Assembly (NCBI GenBank): GCA_031423015.1
Contig: JANPER010000150.1
Coordinates: forward strand, 1 to 64,000
Direction of reading: 5' to 3'
Source: DATGPD01 sp031423015
GTDB taxonomy: Bacteria; Planctomycetota; UBA1135; UBA2386
Length of the DNA stretch: 64,000 nt
Below the pieces are notes generated by a model that was given only the letters and a program-made list of their open reading frames with translations, had not been told where the DNA came from and searched no databases. A program made the translations under genes and the position numbers. Below, one piece after another: positions 48,456 through 57,374 of this stretch; position 1 is the stretch's first letter, and the number at the start of each line of letters is the position of its first letter.

Positions 48456-49193
48456 CTTCTGCCACACGCCGTCGAAGCGATACGTCAGCAGATCTTCGTC
48501 GTCGTACGTGCGCAGGTAGCCGTGCTTGCGGTTCTGTTCGAGCAGCGCCCGATCCTGGTGTCGCACCAGTTCGATCGACCGAAGGCCGGCTCCAGCCAAG
48601 ACGTTGAGCCAACCTGACAGTCTGAGGCGATTGACGTAGCTGCTGCGGTTCCAGGCCATCAGGCGCCACACCGCGGCGGTGTACTTCAGGCAGTCGTACT
48701 GCTTGCCGGCGTCGAACATGTGGTAGTGGTCGCGGAGGTCGACACGGCACACGAGTCGGCCACCCGGCCGCAGCACGCGAAGGATCTCGCGCGCCGATTC
48801 CTCCGGCCAGCGGAAGTGTTGCATGCAGTAGCACGCCCAGATCAGATCCTTGCTGGCGTTGGCGAACGGCAGCTGGTGGCCGTCGTAGATGCGGTACTGG
48901 ATGCCGTCGCGCGCGGCCGCCGAGTCGGCGTGGTAGCGCGTGACGTCTGCGGCCGCGACTGACTTGGCACCGCCCTCGTGCCGCGCGATGCGCAACACGT
49001 CGAGAGTCTTGCCAACCCCGAGTTCGAGGATGTCCTGGTCCTTGCAGTCACCGTGCTTGCGATAGAACTCGAACAACTCGCGCGCGCGGCGCGGGTCGCC
49101 GTCGATCCCGGTAACGTGTTTGCCGGTGGCGTAGCGCCGGACAGGCGCAAGGCCCAGGAGGGCGTTCTGGGCGATCGACTTCAGGACGTGCAT
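48450..49193 (-). CDS. SAM-dependent class I methyltransferase
   Basis: 247 aa. The class I fold shows ILELGVGKTLDVLRIA (motif I, with GxG), VAAADVT (post I), DLIWACYCMQHF (motif II region, like Methyltransf_11) and LRVLRPGGRLVCRV (motif III). No membrane segments. Acceptor unknown. ATG 49193 is chosen because the upstream part of the frame is not conserved in character. It starts 19 bp after the PIG-L deacetylase gene on the same strand, suggesting a shared role in small-molecule or glycan modification. Confidence 0.82.
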   Translation of the reverse strand: MHVLKSIAQNALLGLAPVRRYATGKHVTGIDGDPRRARELFEFYRKHGDCKDQDILELGVGKTLDVLRIARHEGGAKSVAAADVTRYHADSAAARDGIQYRIYDGHQLPFANASKDLIWACYCMQHFRWPEESAREILRVLRPGGRLVCRVDLRDHYHMFDAGKQYDCLKYTAAVWRLMAWNRSSYVNRLRLSGWLNVLAGAGLRSIELVRHQDRALLEQNRKHGYLRTYDDEDLLTYRFDGVWQKP

Positions 49194-49212
49194 CGATGTG
49201 AGGGGGCGTGGC

Positions 49213-49980
49213 TCAAGCCAGACGGTCCAGACTGGCCGTGAGGTTGCAAAACTCAGAGGGGGGACAGGCATAGTAGGCTTCGGCGAAGGGGACTTGGTGC
49301 CGAAGGCCGCGATACTTGTTCAGGCCCATGATGGCGCTGACGTAGTCGCGGTCTTCGAGCTGGGAGGCGTAGCAGGCGATCGCGCGCTCTTTCTCGGCCG
49401 CGACGCTGGTGATGTCGATGCAGACATTGGGCCACAATGGGGTCCAGACTTCGTAGGCCCAGACCTCGCCGCGGAACGACGCGGCCGTGGCGGCTTGGCC
49501 GGTGGCGAGCGCAGTGGCTTGATGATCGGCGTGCGAGTCGGCCGGGAACGGGCACAGGATCTGGGTTGGGCCAAACGTGCCGACGGCCGCGGTCAAGCGC
49601 TCGCGCATCGCGCGCTCGTGCTGCACCAGCTGGCCATCCGGGAAGCCGAGGACTTCTTGGCTGGCGTAGCCAAGCACCTTCTGGGCTGCGGCCACCTCGT
49701 TCAGGCGCGCGGTGCGCACACGCTCGCGCGCGTCGGCATTTTGGCTGCCGCCGCTGCTGTCGCTGGTGAAGACCACATGCACCGTGCTGCCCACGCGTGC
49801 GTGCAGCAGCAGGGTGCCCCCGCACGGGATCGCCTCGTCGTCCATGTGTGGCGCGATCACCAGTACGCGCTCCTTCTGCACCGTGCGTAGGCGCGACGGC
49901 ATGCGGTGGGTCGCGCGGCGCAAGGCCACGAGGAAGCGGCGCGCGACGGCGCGACGCAAGCGATCAACGAAGGAAGTCAC
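49213..49980 (-). CDS. PIG-L family deacetylase
   Basis: 255 aa. A zinc deacetylase of N-acetylglucosaminyl lipids or thiols (GlcNAc-PI, MshB, BshB, LmbE relatives). The zinc motif PHMDDEAIPCGG lies at about 44-55 and the second ligand block HADHQA at about 152-157. A VFTSDSSGGSQ strand and the ARERVRTARLNEVAAAQKVLG helix match the family. A basic N-terminus (residues 1-38) is longer than usual and could be a membrane-proximal extension. First gene of a pair with the methyltransferase. Bacillithiol- or glycolipid-type roles are possible; no partner glycosyltransferase is adjacent. Confidence 0.85.
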   Translation of the reverse strand: MTSFVDRLRRAVARRFLVALRRATHRMPSRLRTVQKERVLVIAPHMDDEAIPCGGTLLLHARVGSTVHVVFTSDSSGGSQNADARERVRTARLNEVAAAQKVLGYASQEVLGFPDGQLVQHERAMRERLTAAVGTFGPTQILCPFPADSHADHQATALATGQAATAASFRGEVWAYEVWTPLWPNVCIDITSVAAEKERAIACYASQLEDRDYVSAIMGLNKYRGLRHQVPFAEAYYACPPSEFCNLTASLDRLA

Positions 49981-50125
49981 GAGAGCGGGTGGGTTCGAGG
50001 AAGCCTACGTCGGCGCCAGAATGGCTCGTGCCGAGTCCGCAACCTCATAGCCGCTGCGCCCCGTTGCCAGCGCAGTTTCGTGCGCCGGCCGAGCCACGTT
50101 TGTCCCGTAGCGGGACGGATCGCGT

Positions 50126-51754
50126 TCACGCACCCATGAACGGATAGCGATAGTCGGTCGCGGGCAAGAAGGTCTCCTTGATCGTGCGCACCGTCGTCCA
50201 GCGCGTGAGGTTCAGCTTGCTGCCGGCCTTGTCGTTGGTGCCCGAGGCGCGCCCGCCACCGAACGGCTGCTGGCCAACCACTGCGCCGGTGGGCTTGTCG
50301 TTGATGTAGAAGTTGCCCGCCGCGTGCCGCAATGCGTCGGAGATCTTGCGGATGACGGTGCGATCGCGCGCGAACACAGCGCCGGTGAGCGCGTAAGGCG
50401 ACGCGCTATCGCAGGTTGCCAGCGCCTCGTCGAGGCGGGCGTCGTCGTACACGAACACGCTCAGCACCGGGCCGAAGATCTCCTCACACATCGTGCGCGC
50501 CTTGGGGTCGGTGCACACGATCACGGTGGGTCGGATGAACCAACCGGTGCGACTGTCGCACTCGCCGCCGACCAGGATCTGGCTGTTCGGGCTCTTCTTG
50601 GCTTCGTCGATGTAGCCCTTGATCGTGGCGTAGGCCTTGTCGTCGATCACCGCGTTGAAGAAGTTGTCGAAGTTCTCGGGGCCGCCCATGGTGATGCCGC
50701 GCACCGTCTCGACCAAGCGTTCCTTGACGCGCGGCCACAGGGAGGCCGGGACGTAGGCGCGGCTCGCGGCGGAACACTTCTGGCCCTGATACTCGAAGGC
50801 GCCGCGCACCAACGCCGTCACCAGCTCGTCGACGTCGCATGAGGCATGCGCGAACACGAAGTCCTTGCCACCGGTCTCGCCGACGATGCGCGGGTAGTTG
50901 CGGTAACGATCCATGCCGTTGGCGATGGTCTTCCACATGCCGTTGAACACGCTGGTGGAGCCGGTGAAGTGGATGCCGGCGAGGTCGGGCGAGGCGAGCG
51001 CGGGGTTGCCGATGGTGGCGCCGGAGCCCGGTACGAAGTTGATGACGCCTGGCGGCAGACCCGCGGCTGCCAGCAGCTGCATGATGAAGTGTCCTGAGTA
51101 GATCGCGCTCGACGCCGGCTTCCACAGGACGACGTTGCCCATCAAGGCTGGAGCGGTCGGCAAGTTGCCGGCGATCGACGTGAAGTTGAACGGCGTCACC
51201 GCGAACACGAAGCCCTCGAGCGGTCGCTGCTCGACGCGATTCCAGCAACCCTTGCTGCTGATCGGTTGTTCCGCGTACAGCTGGGTCATGTAGTCGACGT
51301 TGAAGCGGAAAAAATCGATCAGTTCGCAAGCTGCGTCGATCTCCGCTTGGAAGGCCGACTTGCTCTGGCCCAGCATGGTGGCGCCGTTGAGCACGTTGCG
51401 CCACGCGCCCGCGAGCAGGTCGGCGGCGCGCAAGAAGATCGCGGCGCGGTCTTCCCACGCCATGCGCGACCACTCTGGCCATGCCAGCTTTCCGGCTTCG
51501 ATGGCGCGCTCCACGTGGGCGGCGTCACCTTGGTGGAACGTCGCCAGCACGTGCGCATGCTCGTGTGGGCAAGTCGCTTTGCCGGTCTTGCCAGTGCGGA
51601 CCTCTTGCCCACCGATGATCAGGGGGACCTCGACGGCTTCGGCGCGCATCCGTTGCAACTGTGCCTGCAGCGCCTGCCGTTCGGGCGCGCCCTTGGCGTA
51701 CGACAAGATGGGTTCGTTGATCGGGGTAGGGACCCGGGAAATGGCATGCGACAT
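50126..51754 (-). CDS. pruA: L-glutamate gamma-semialdehyde (P5C) dehydrogenase
   Basis: 542 aa, the standard length of the stand-alone (type 2) enzyme. It oxidises glutamate semialdehyde to glutamate with NAD+, the second step of proline breakdown. FAVTPFNFTSIAGNLP and HFTGSTSVF form the NAD site. The general base Glu is in VGETGGKDFV and the catalytic Cys in GQKCSAASRAY. EEIFGPVLSVFVYDD and the C-terminal GQQPFGGGRASGTNDKAG are characteristic of this subfamily. No proline dehydrogenase is adjacent. A small 6-bp hairpin (50102-50116) lies just beyond the stop. Confidence 0.93.
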   Translation of the reverse strand: MSHAISRVPTPINEPILSYAKGAPERQALQAQLQRMRAEAVEVPLIIGGQEVRTGKTGKATCPHEHAHVLATFHQGDAAHVERAIEAGKLAWPEWSRMAWEDRAAIFLRAADLLAGAWRNVLNGATMLGQSKSAFQAEIDAACELIDFFRFNVDYMTQLYAEQPISSKGCWNRVEQRPLEGFVFAVTPFNFTSIAGNLPTAPALMGNVVLWKPASSAIYSGHFIMQLLAAAGLPPGVINFVPGSGATIGNPALASPDLAGIHFTGSTSVFNGMWKTIANGMDRYRNYPRIVGETGGKDFVFAHASCDVDELVTALVRGAFEYQGQKCSAASRAYVPASLWPRVKERLVETVRGITMGGPENFDNFFNAVIDDKAYATIKGYIDEAKKSPNSQILVGGECDSRTGWFIRPTVIVCTDPKARTMCEEIFGPVLSVFVYDDARLDEALATCDSASPYALTGAVFARDRTVIRKISDALRHAAGNFYINDKPTGAVVGQQPFGGGRASGTNDKAGSKLNLTRWTTVRTIKETFLPATDYRYPFMGA

Positions 51755-51812
51755 GGGCGCGATGCTACCAAGCTGGTTGGCCAGTCTCGAAGCTCGAAGG
51801 CTGCGCTGCTGA

Positions 51813-52760
51813 TCAGACTGACTCGGCCAGCCACTCCGCGAGCAGGCCATCGCGCAGCGACACGCGCGGCACGAGCACGGCCCCGACGGCAAGCTGCTGC
51901 AAGAGCCAGGCGTAGACCGAAAGCGCCACGACCACCAGATCGGCGCGGTCCTGGCTGAGCCCGAACTGCCGCGTGCGCTCGCTCGCCGACAGCTCCGCGA
52001 GTTGTACGCGCCAGCGCGCCAGTACGGCGGCGGGCACCGCGTCGACGCCCTCGAAGCTGACGCCGCGGCCAGCACCCGCCTCGAGGTCCGCGACGATGTC
52101 GATGCTGCTGCCGATCCCCAGCAAGCGCTCGACGCGCGCGTCGGCGAGTTGGTCATGGGCGATGGCGCCGCGTTGTGCGATCAGTGCGTCGAGGGTCGCG
52201 AGCAAGGGCGCGCCGAGCCGATTCCTGTCGCTCGGTGGCAGCGCGTCGTGCAGGCGCAGCGAACCGAGCGGGTAGGACGCGCTGCTCACGCGCGCGCCAG
52301 CGTCGATCACGACGATCTCGAGGCTGCCGGCGCCCAGGTCCACGAGCGCGCTGCGTCCCCGACTTAGGTCGAAGCGCCGCCCGACCGCCGCGTGTAGCAG
52401 AGCGGCTTCGCGATCGCCGTCGATGATCTGCAGATCGACCCCTGCCGCGTTCACCGCGCGTAGTAGCTCGGCACCGTTCCGCGCCGTTCGCGCCGCCGAC
52501 GTGGCGACGGCGCGAACGTCAGTCACGCCGAGGCGATCGCAGACGCTGCGGAACAGCCCCAGCGCATGCGCGACGCCGGCGATCGTGGTCGAAGTGAGAG
52601 CGCCCGACACGAACACGTCGTGGCCAACGCGGATCGGCGTGCGCTCGTCGTGCAGCGTGCTGGTGCGGTCGTCAGCGACTTCGATGACCCGTGTGCGCAC
52701 GGCGTTGGAGCCGACATCGACCAGGCCGATACGGCGGGGGCGTGCAGCCGAGCCGCTCAC
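51813..52760 (-). CDS. Ppx/GppA exopolyphosphatase/pppGpp phosphatase family
   Basis: 315 aa. The family N-terminus GLVDVGSNAVRTRVIEV carries the first phosphate loop, ATSAARTARNG the second block, and VDLGAGSLEIVVI the third (normally DIGGGSTE). Only the two-domain Ppx/GppA core is present, without the C-terminal HD-like domain. Substrate may be polyphosphate or pppGpp. The start is GTG 52760, overlapping the stop of the upstream coiled-coil gene as GTGA, so the two are translationally coupled. The Gly-to-Ala change in the third motif is worth noting. Confidence 0.82.
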   Translation of the reverse strand: MSGSAARPRRIGLVDVGSNAVRTRVIEVADDRTSTLHDERTPIRVGHDVFVSGALTSTTIAGVAHALGLFRSVCDRLGVTDVRAVATSAARTARNGAELLRAVNAAGVDLQIIDGDREAALLHAAVGRRFDLSRGRSALVDLGAGSLEIVVIDAGARVSSASYPLGSLRLHDALPPSDRNRLGAPLLATLDALIAQRGAIAHDQLADARVERLLGIGSSIDIVADLEAGAGRGVSFEGVDAVPAAVLARWRVQLAELSASERTRQFGLSQDRADLVVVALSVYAWLLQQLAVGAVLVPRVSLRDGLLAEWLAESV

Positions 52761-53797
52761 TCGTCGATCCGTCGCTGCCTGTCGGGAGAGGCCTCGATTG
52801 CACCCTTGGCCTCGACGCGCGTCGCGCGCGCCGGAATCTGCAAGATGATGTTGCCGGAGCCGTGGTGGTGGATCTGCACTGGGGTGGCGTCCTCGCGCGT
52901 CGGCGCAACGCGGGCCGCGTCGACCTGCGCGCGCAGGTGTTCGGCCTCGTCGGCGGCAGCCTCGGCGCGCATGCGGGCTTGTTCGCACGCCGCGTCGCTG
53001 GCCTTGCCCGCGCCCACGGCTCGGTCCAGTTCGGCGGTCAACTTGTCGCGGGCGCTGACCGTGGTCGCGAGTTCCTCGGCGAGTGTTTGCGCCTGCGCGG
53101 TGAGCGACGCGTGGTCGCGAGCAGCCGCGTCGGCGCGCTGGATCTGCGCCGCGACCTGGGCTTGCAGTTGGCCGACGGTGGTCTCGGTGGTGGCCAGACG
53201 GGCGCGCAGGTCGTGGGCCTTCGCTGTCTGCTCACTCTGCGCCAGCTCAGCGCCTTGTGCGGCGGCGCGGCTCGCGGCCAATTCGGTGCGCAGCGTCGTG
53301 AGCGCGGCGGCGTGCGCGTGCTCGCGCCGCGCCGCGTCTGCCCCGCGCTTTTCTTGGGCTGCCGCGTCCGCTGCTGCGCGCTGTTCGAGGCGCGCTACCG
53401 TTGTTTCGAGTTCGCGTTCGTGTTGCGCGCGCTGCTCAACGTGTTGGCGCATGCCGTCGACCTCGCGCTTACTCGTCACCAGGTCAGCGCGGGCGGCGGC
53501 GAGTTCCTGTTGTGCGGACTCGAGGTCGCGTTCCCGCTGGCGCAGTTGCGTCATCGCTACCGTGAGCTGCTGGCGTAGCGTCTCGTTGACGGCTTGCAGC
53601 TGGTCGGTCTCGGTCTGTGCCGTCATCACGTTGACCAGGCTGGCGTCGACTTTCGACAACGCGGCCTCGAGACGCTTGACGGTGTCCCGCACTTTGTCGG
53701 TATCCTGCGCCCTCGCCGGGCAGCAGAGCCCCGACAGCGAAGAAACCGCCGTGAGTACCAGAGACAAACAAGTGCGCGCGAAAGCCGTGTCGATCAT
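52757..53797 (-). CDS. Exported coiled-coil protein
   Basis: 346 aa; not recognised. A signal peptide (SLVLTAVSSLSGLCCPARA, about residues 12-30) precedes a long Ala/Gln/Arg/Glu-rich coiled coil covering about 33-290, with heptad-like spacing of Leu and Ala. The C-terminal tail holds VQIHHHGSGNIILQIPARA, a short hydrophobic strand with three His in a row. Likely a periplasmic or envelope scaffold. It is the first gene of a pair overlapping the Ppx/GppA gene. Divergent from the TIM-barrel gene at 53924. Confidence 0.72.
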   Translation of the reverse strand: MIDTAFARTCLSLVLTAVSSLSGLCCPARAQDTDKVRDTVKRLEAALSKVDASLVNVMTAQTETDQLQAVNETLRQQLTVAMTQLRQRERDLESAQQELAAARADLVTSKREVDGMRQHVEQRAQHERELETTVARLEQRAAADAAAQEKRGADAARREHAHAAALTTLRTELAASRAAAQGAELAQSEQTAKAHDLRARLATTETTVGQLQAQVAAQIQRADAAARDHASLTAQAQTLAEELATTVSARDKLTAELDRAVGAGKASDAACEQARMRAEAAADEAEHLRAQVDAARVAPTREDATPVQIHHHGSGNIILQIPARATRVEAKGAIEASPDRQRRIDE

Positions 53798-53910
53798 GGT
53801 CGTTCCTTGCTCGATCTGCCCGCGGGCAGCCGAGTCGCCCACCATCGGCAACCGCCGTGTCAGCGTCAACCGACAGCCGCGCGTTCCCGGCGGCGAAGCT
53901 AGCCATAACC

Positions 53911-53916
53911 GGAGGG
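53911..53916 (+). promoter_or_regulatory. Ribosome binding site deciding a TTG start
   Basis: GGAGGG lies 7 bases before TTG 53924. An ATG overlapping this site (53917) is out of frame, so the Shine-Dalgarno sequence supports the TTG as the true start. Confidence 0.6.
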
Positions 53917-53923
53917 ATGGCTC

Positions 53924-54823
53924 TTGAGCGTGCTGCGCGCGGTGGGGGGTGGTTGGCTTTCTGTGCACGCCCCCAGTCAGCCCAAGGCGATGTGGCTGTG
54001 GCTGCTGGAGCGCGGGTTTCGCGGCGTGCTTCCGAGCCCGGGCCCTCGGTCGGTCGATTGGCGCGCGTTGGCCGCGGCGCGCGACAGCCTGCCCGCGAGC
54101 ATCGTGGCGGTTTCCGTGGGCGGCACCACCACGCCGTTACGCGATCGGCCCGAGGGCGGGCTCGCTTCTGCGAACGAGAGCGACCGCAACTTGGCGTTTG
54201 CCGGCCTGCGCAACGCCGTCGACCTGGCGGTGGCGGTCGGAGTCACGCAGGTGATCTTCGAGCCAGGCTTGGTCCGCGTGCCCGGCGAGCCAGGGCCAAC
54301 CGATCTCGCCGATTCAACCGTGGGCTGGACGCGCGAGAAGGCCGCGGCCTGGGTGGCACGTCGCAATGCGGTGCGTGATCGCTCGCTGGACACCGCCTGT
54401 CGCTTCTTGCACAAGTTGTGCAAGTCGTTCCCTGACATGCAGTTTTGCCTCGTTGGCGGCGCGGACCTGCTGGCCTTGGGCGATCCCGCGGCGCTGGCTG
54501 CGATCTTCGCCGACCTGCGTGGCCTGCGTCTGGGCTACTGGCACGACGCCCCCGTGGCGGCGCGCCGCGAGGAGCTGCTCGGCGTGGCGCAAGGGGAGTG
54601 GCTGCACGCGTTCGCCGACCGCCTCGTGGGGATGACGGTCTCCGACAGCTGTGAGGGCAGCCTTTACGCTCTGCCCGGTTCTGGCAGGGTGGACTACCCC
54701 CTCCTGGGGTCCTACAAACTACGCCGTGCGCGGGCGCTGCCCGTCGTGCTCGAACTCGACGCCGGGATCGAGCCGACGGAGCTGCCAGGTGCGCTCGCTT
54801 TTCTCGACAAGTTCGGCCTCTAG
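53924..54823 (+). CDS. TIM-barrel protein, sugar-isomerase-like
   Basis: 299 aa; no close family recognised. The order of strands and helices (WLLERGFRGVLPSPG, VAVSVGG, AGLRNAVDLAVAVGVTQVIFEPG, DMQFCLVGGADLLALGDP, LRLGYWHDA, LPVVLELDAGIEP) is that of a xylose-isomerase/AP-endonuclease-2-like TIM barrel. ADLRGLRLGYWHD resembles the metal-binding region of that superfamily. It may act on a sugar or be a structural relative only. TTG start supported by a Shine-Dalgarno sequence. Another protein of this superfamily (EboE) is encoded at 57375. Confidence 0.6.
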   Translation: MSVLRAVGGGWLSVHAPSQPKAMWLWLLERGFRGVLPSPGPRSVDWRALAAARDSLPASIVAVSVGGTTTPLRDRPEGGLASANESDRNLAFAGLRNAVDLAVAVGVTQVIFEPGLVRVPGEPGPTDLADSTVGWTREKAAAWVARRNAVRDRSLDTACRFLHKLCKSFPDMQFCLVGGADLLALGDPAALAAIFADLRGLRLGYWHDAPVAARREELLGVAQGEWLHAFADRLVGMTVSDSCEGSLYALPGSGRVDYPLLGSYKLRRARALPVVLELDAGIEPTELPGALAFLDKFGL

Positions 54824-54894
54824 ACGCGGCCTCCGCGTAGCCGATTTACTCCTGGTCCGACTAGGGCCCACGCCCACGAAGGGCTTTTCACCCG

Positions 54895-55962
54895 ATGGAC
54901 GCCGCCGAAGGCGACATTCGCACTCAGTCACCGATCCGGACGCAGTCTCTCGTTCGCACGCAAGCGCTGCTTGACCGGCTGCGCCCGTGCAAGCGCCTCT
55001 TGGTGTTGACGCACACCAACCCGGATCCCGACTCGATGGCCAGCGCCATGGGGCTGCGCCTGCTCGTCGATCGCAAGCTCGGCCTGCCGACGGACATCGC
55101 GTTGAGCGGCCGCGTGATGCGCGCCGAGAATCGCGAACTCGTGCGCTCCGTCGACCTGCGCATGCTGCCGCAAGACAGCGTCGATTTGTCGCGCTACGAC
55201 GCGTTTGCCGTGGTGGACACCCAGCCGGGGTTTGGGCATACGCGCATCCCCAAGGGAGTCGAGATCGACGTCGTCATCGATCATCACAAGCCGCCGCCGA
55301 ACAACGGCCACAACGTGCCGCACTTCGACGTGCGTACCGACGTCGGTGCCACCAGCACGATGGTGACGGACTACCTGATGAGCGCAGGCGTCGAGGTGAC
55401 GCCAGATGTAGCGACGGCCTTGTTCTACGGCGTCAAGACCGATACCGCCGACCTGTCGCGCAACGCCAGCCCGCTCGACTTCGCCGCCTACGACTTCCTG
55501 CAGACGCGCGTCGACCGCGTGAAGCTCGCGCGCATCACCACGCCGGACGTGCCGATCGACTACTTTCGCGCGTTGCGGGCGGCGCTCAACAACGTCCGCT
55601 TCTACGACAGCGTGATCCTTTGCTCGCTTGGCCGAGTGGATGCCCCCGAGATGGTGGCCGAAGTGGCCGACCTGCTGCTGCGCATGGAGGGCAAGCGGTC
55701 GGTGTTCTGCGGCGGGCTGTCGGGCAAGACCTACTACGTGTCCGTGCGCACCGACCTCGAGGATCGGGACGCCTATGACCTGATCCGTGGCGCCCTCGAC
55801 GGCGTAGGTTCCTTCGGCGGACATGGCTCGGTGGCGGGGGGCTCGGTCGAGCTACCCGACGGCGACGCCCGCACGCTGAAGCGCCTCGAGCGTCGGTTGG
55901 AGAAGAACATCCAGCGCACCATGGGTGTCGACGACGTGACCGTGGGCACGCTGGGGGGCTAG
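54895..55962 (+). CDS. DHH-family phosphoesterase (NrnA/Orn-like)
   Basis: 355 aa. DHH/DHHA1 phosphoesterases hydrolyse nanoRNA, pAp or cyclic dinucleotide products. Motifs: HTNPDPDSMASAMGL (metal-binding DxD), VVDTQPGFG, VIDHHKPP (the DHH itself, with HH), DVGATSTMVTDYL, then the DHHA1 domain with GGHGSVAGGSVELPDGD at the C-terminus, which holds the family GGH. The N-terminal about 30 residues (TQSPIRTQSLVRTQ) are a short repetitive extension. It could terminate c-di-GMP breakdown begun by EAL/HD-GYP proteins, one of which is encoded at 61563; this is inference. Confidence 0.85.
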   Translation: MDAAEGDIRTQSPIRTQSLVRTQALLDRLRPCKRLLVLTHTNPDPDSMASAMGLRLLVDRKLGLPTDIALSGRVMRAENRELVRSVDLRMLPQDSVDLSRYDAFAVVDTQPGFGHTRIPKGVEIDVVIDHHKPPPNNGHNVPHFDVRTDVGATSTMVTDYLMSAGVEVTPDVATALFYGVKTDTADLSRNASPLDFAAYDFLQTRVDRVKLARITTPDVPIDYFRALRAALNNVRFYDSVILCSLGRVDAPEMVAEVADLLLRMEGKRSVFCGGLSGKTYYVSVRTDLEDRDAYDLIRGALDGVGSFGGHGSVAGGSVELPDGDARTLKRLERRLEKNIQRTMGVDDVTVGTLGG

Positions 55963-56069
55963 GCGCGGTCCGTCGCTTGGCTGCGCTTGGCCCTGACGCG
56001 CGGAATTGGCGCTGCCGTCAGGCCCTGGCACCGGATCGCCGAGAAACCGGTTTCCGCACCAGCAGCGTC

Positions 56070-56098
56070 TTGACTCGTCCAGAACACGCCTCTACTAG
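56070..56098 (+). promoter_or_regulatory. Promoter of tRNA-Gly
   Basis: TTGACT (56070-56075) and TACTAG (56093-56098) are exactly 17 bases apart. Transcription would begin near 56105, about 11 bases before the tRNA. Confidence 0.5.
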
Positions 56099-56115
56099 TG
56101 TCCGTCCTCAACGGC

Positions 56116-56190
56116 GCGGGTGTAGCTCAGTGGTAGAGCATCACGTTGCCAACGTGAGGGTCGTGAGTTCGAGCCACATCACCCGCTCCA
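56116..56190 (+). tRNA. tRNA-Gly (anticodon GCC), CCA encoded
   Basis: 75 nt. Acceptor stem GCGGGTG (56116-56122) pairs with CACCCGC (56080-range partner at 56180-56186), discriminator T and CCA at 56188-56190. D-arm GCTCAGTGGTAGAGC. Anticodon stem TCACG/CGTGA with loop TTGCCAA (anticodon 56148-56150). T-loop TTCGAGC. The T-stem has an A:A mismatch between 56166 and 56176 and a G:T pair at its base. It reads GGC and GGT glycine codons. Confidence 0.95.
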
Positions 56191-56196
56191 AAATGT

Positions 56197-56228
56197 GACG
56201 CGAGCCCCGGAAGGGGCTCGCGTCGTTT
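56197..56228 (+). terminator. Intrinsic terminator after tRNA-Gly
   Basis: A perfect 12-bp GC-rich stem (56197-56208 / 56213-56224) with a GGAA tetraloop is followed by GTTT. It lies 6 bp after the tRNA CCA end and 34 bp before the end of the convergent LOG-family gene, so it may serve both strands. Confidence 0.75.
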
Positions 56229-56262
56229 CAGGGGCTGCGGCGCTCGCCGCGGAGTGTCTGGC

Positions 56263-57144
56263 TCAGTGGCCGCGCGGCAAGACGGGCGGCGGCTTGTCGC
56301 GGTAGTAGTCGCGGATCAGGTCCCAGGTTTCCTGCGCTGACTCGGCGTACGAGATCAACTCGAGGTCCTCGGGCGAGATCGTGCCTTCGTCGACGAACAC
56401 GTGCCAATGCACGAGCTGGTCCCAGTAGGCCTTCCCGAACAGGATGATCGGGATGCGGTCCATGCGCTTGGTTTGGATGAGCGTCAGGGTCTCGAACAGC
56501 TCGTCCATGGTGCCGTAGCCGCCGGGGAACGCGACCATGGCCTTCGCCCGCATCAAGAAGTGCATCTTGCGGATGGCGAAGTACTTGAACTCGAAACACA
56601 GCTCGGGGCTGATGTACGAGTTGGGCTCCTGCTCGAACGGCAGCGTGATGTTGAGCCCGATGCTCTTGGCGTCGACGTCGTAGGCGCCGCGGTTGGCAGC
56701 CTCCATGATGCCCGGGCCGCCGCCGGTGCAGACGACGTACTCGTGGCGTCCGCCCTGCGTGCTCACCAACTGGGCGAAGTGGCGCGCCTCGTCGTAGTAG
56801 TGGCACTTGGCCAGCAGCCGCTCGGCGATGCGGAGGTCGCGCTGCCGGATCGGGTCTCCTGGCGCCTCGGCAAGGGCGTGGCGCGCTGCGGCAACCTTGG
56901 CGTCGGCGTCCTTACGTTCGATGATGCGCGTGCCGCCAAACACGACGATGGTCGAGTGGATGTCGTGCTCTTTCAGCGTCAACTCGGGCTTCAGGAGTTC
57001 GAGCTGCAGGCGTACGGGGCGAAGTTCGACGCGGCCCATGAAGTCCGGGTCGACGTGTGCCTGTCGGTACGACTGTGACTCCTTCATGGCCTTGACCCGC
57101 GCGGCGCGGTCCCCGTTGGTGTCACGTTTGTGAGGTCGAGTCAT
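56263..57144 (-). CDS. LOG-family protein (TIGR00730-type)
   Basis: 293 aa. The lysine-decarboxylase-like LOG fold: VCTGGGPGIMEAANRGA (about 145-160) and the PGGYGTMDELFE signature (PGGxGTxxE) that binds the nucleotide. LOG enzymes release the base from cytokinin-type nucleoside 5'-monophosphates or hydrolyse AMP/GMP. The N-terminal about 90 residues (including VVFGGTRII and a helical insertion ERLLAKCHYYDEARHFAQL) are longer than in classical LOG and fit the longer bacterial subgroup. ATG 57144 is chosen as the first Met before the conserved region. No signal peptide. Confidence 0.85.
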   Translation of the reverse strand: MTRPHKRDTNGDRAARVKAMKESQSYRQAHVDPDFMGRVELRPVRLQLELLKPELTLKEHDIHSTIVVFGGTRIIERKDADAKVAAARHALAEAPGDPIRQRDLRIAERLLAKCHYYDEARHFAQLVSTQGGRHEYVVCTGGGPGIMEAANRGAYDVDAKSIGLNITLPFEQEPNSYISPELCFEFKYFAIRKMHFLMRAKAMVAFPGGYGTMDELFETLTLIQTKRMDRIPIILFGKAYWDQLVHWHVFVDEGTISPEDLELISYAESAQETWDLIRDYYRDKPPPVLPRGH

Positions 57145-57374
57145 TGCGTGTGCGTGAGCGCTGCCGAGCGACGAGGGTCGCGGATAGGTGCTATCGACCG
57201 ATTCTCGAGCCGGCGTTGAACTGCCAGCGCGAGCGGGCGGTCGAAGCCGCACTCGCATGGTGCCGACTGGTAGGCCGCGATTCACCTGCGTCCCGGGAAG
57301 ATGTTGATGCCTAGCGCCGCGGTTCCGGCGCCGCCGAGTTGCAGGGGCGAGCGTGCGGGTGGACCATCCGCGGC

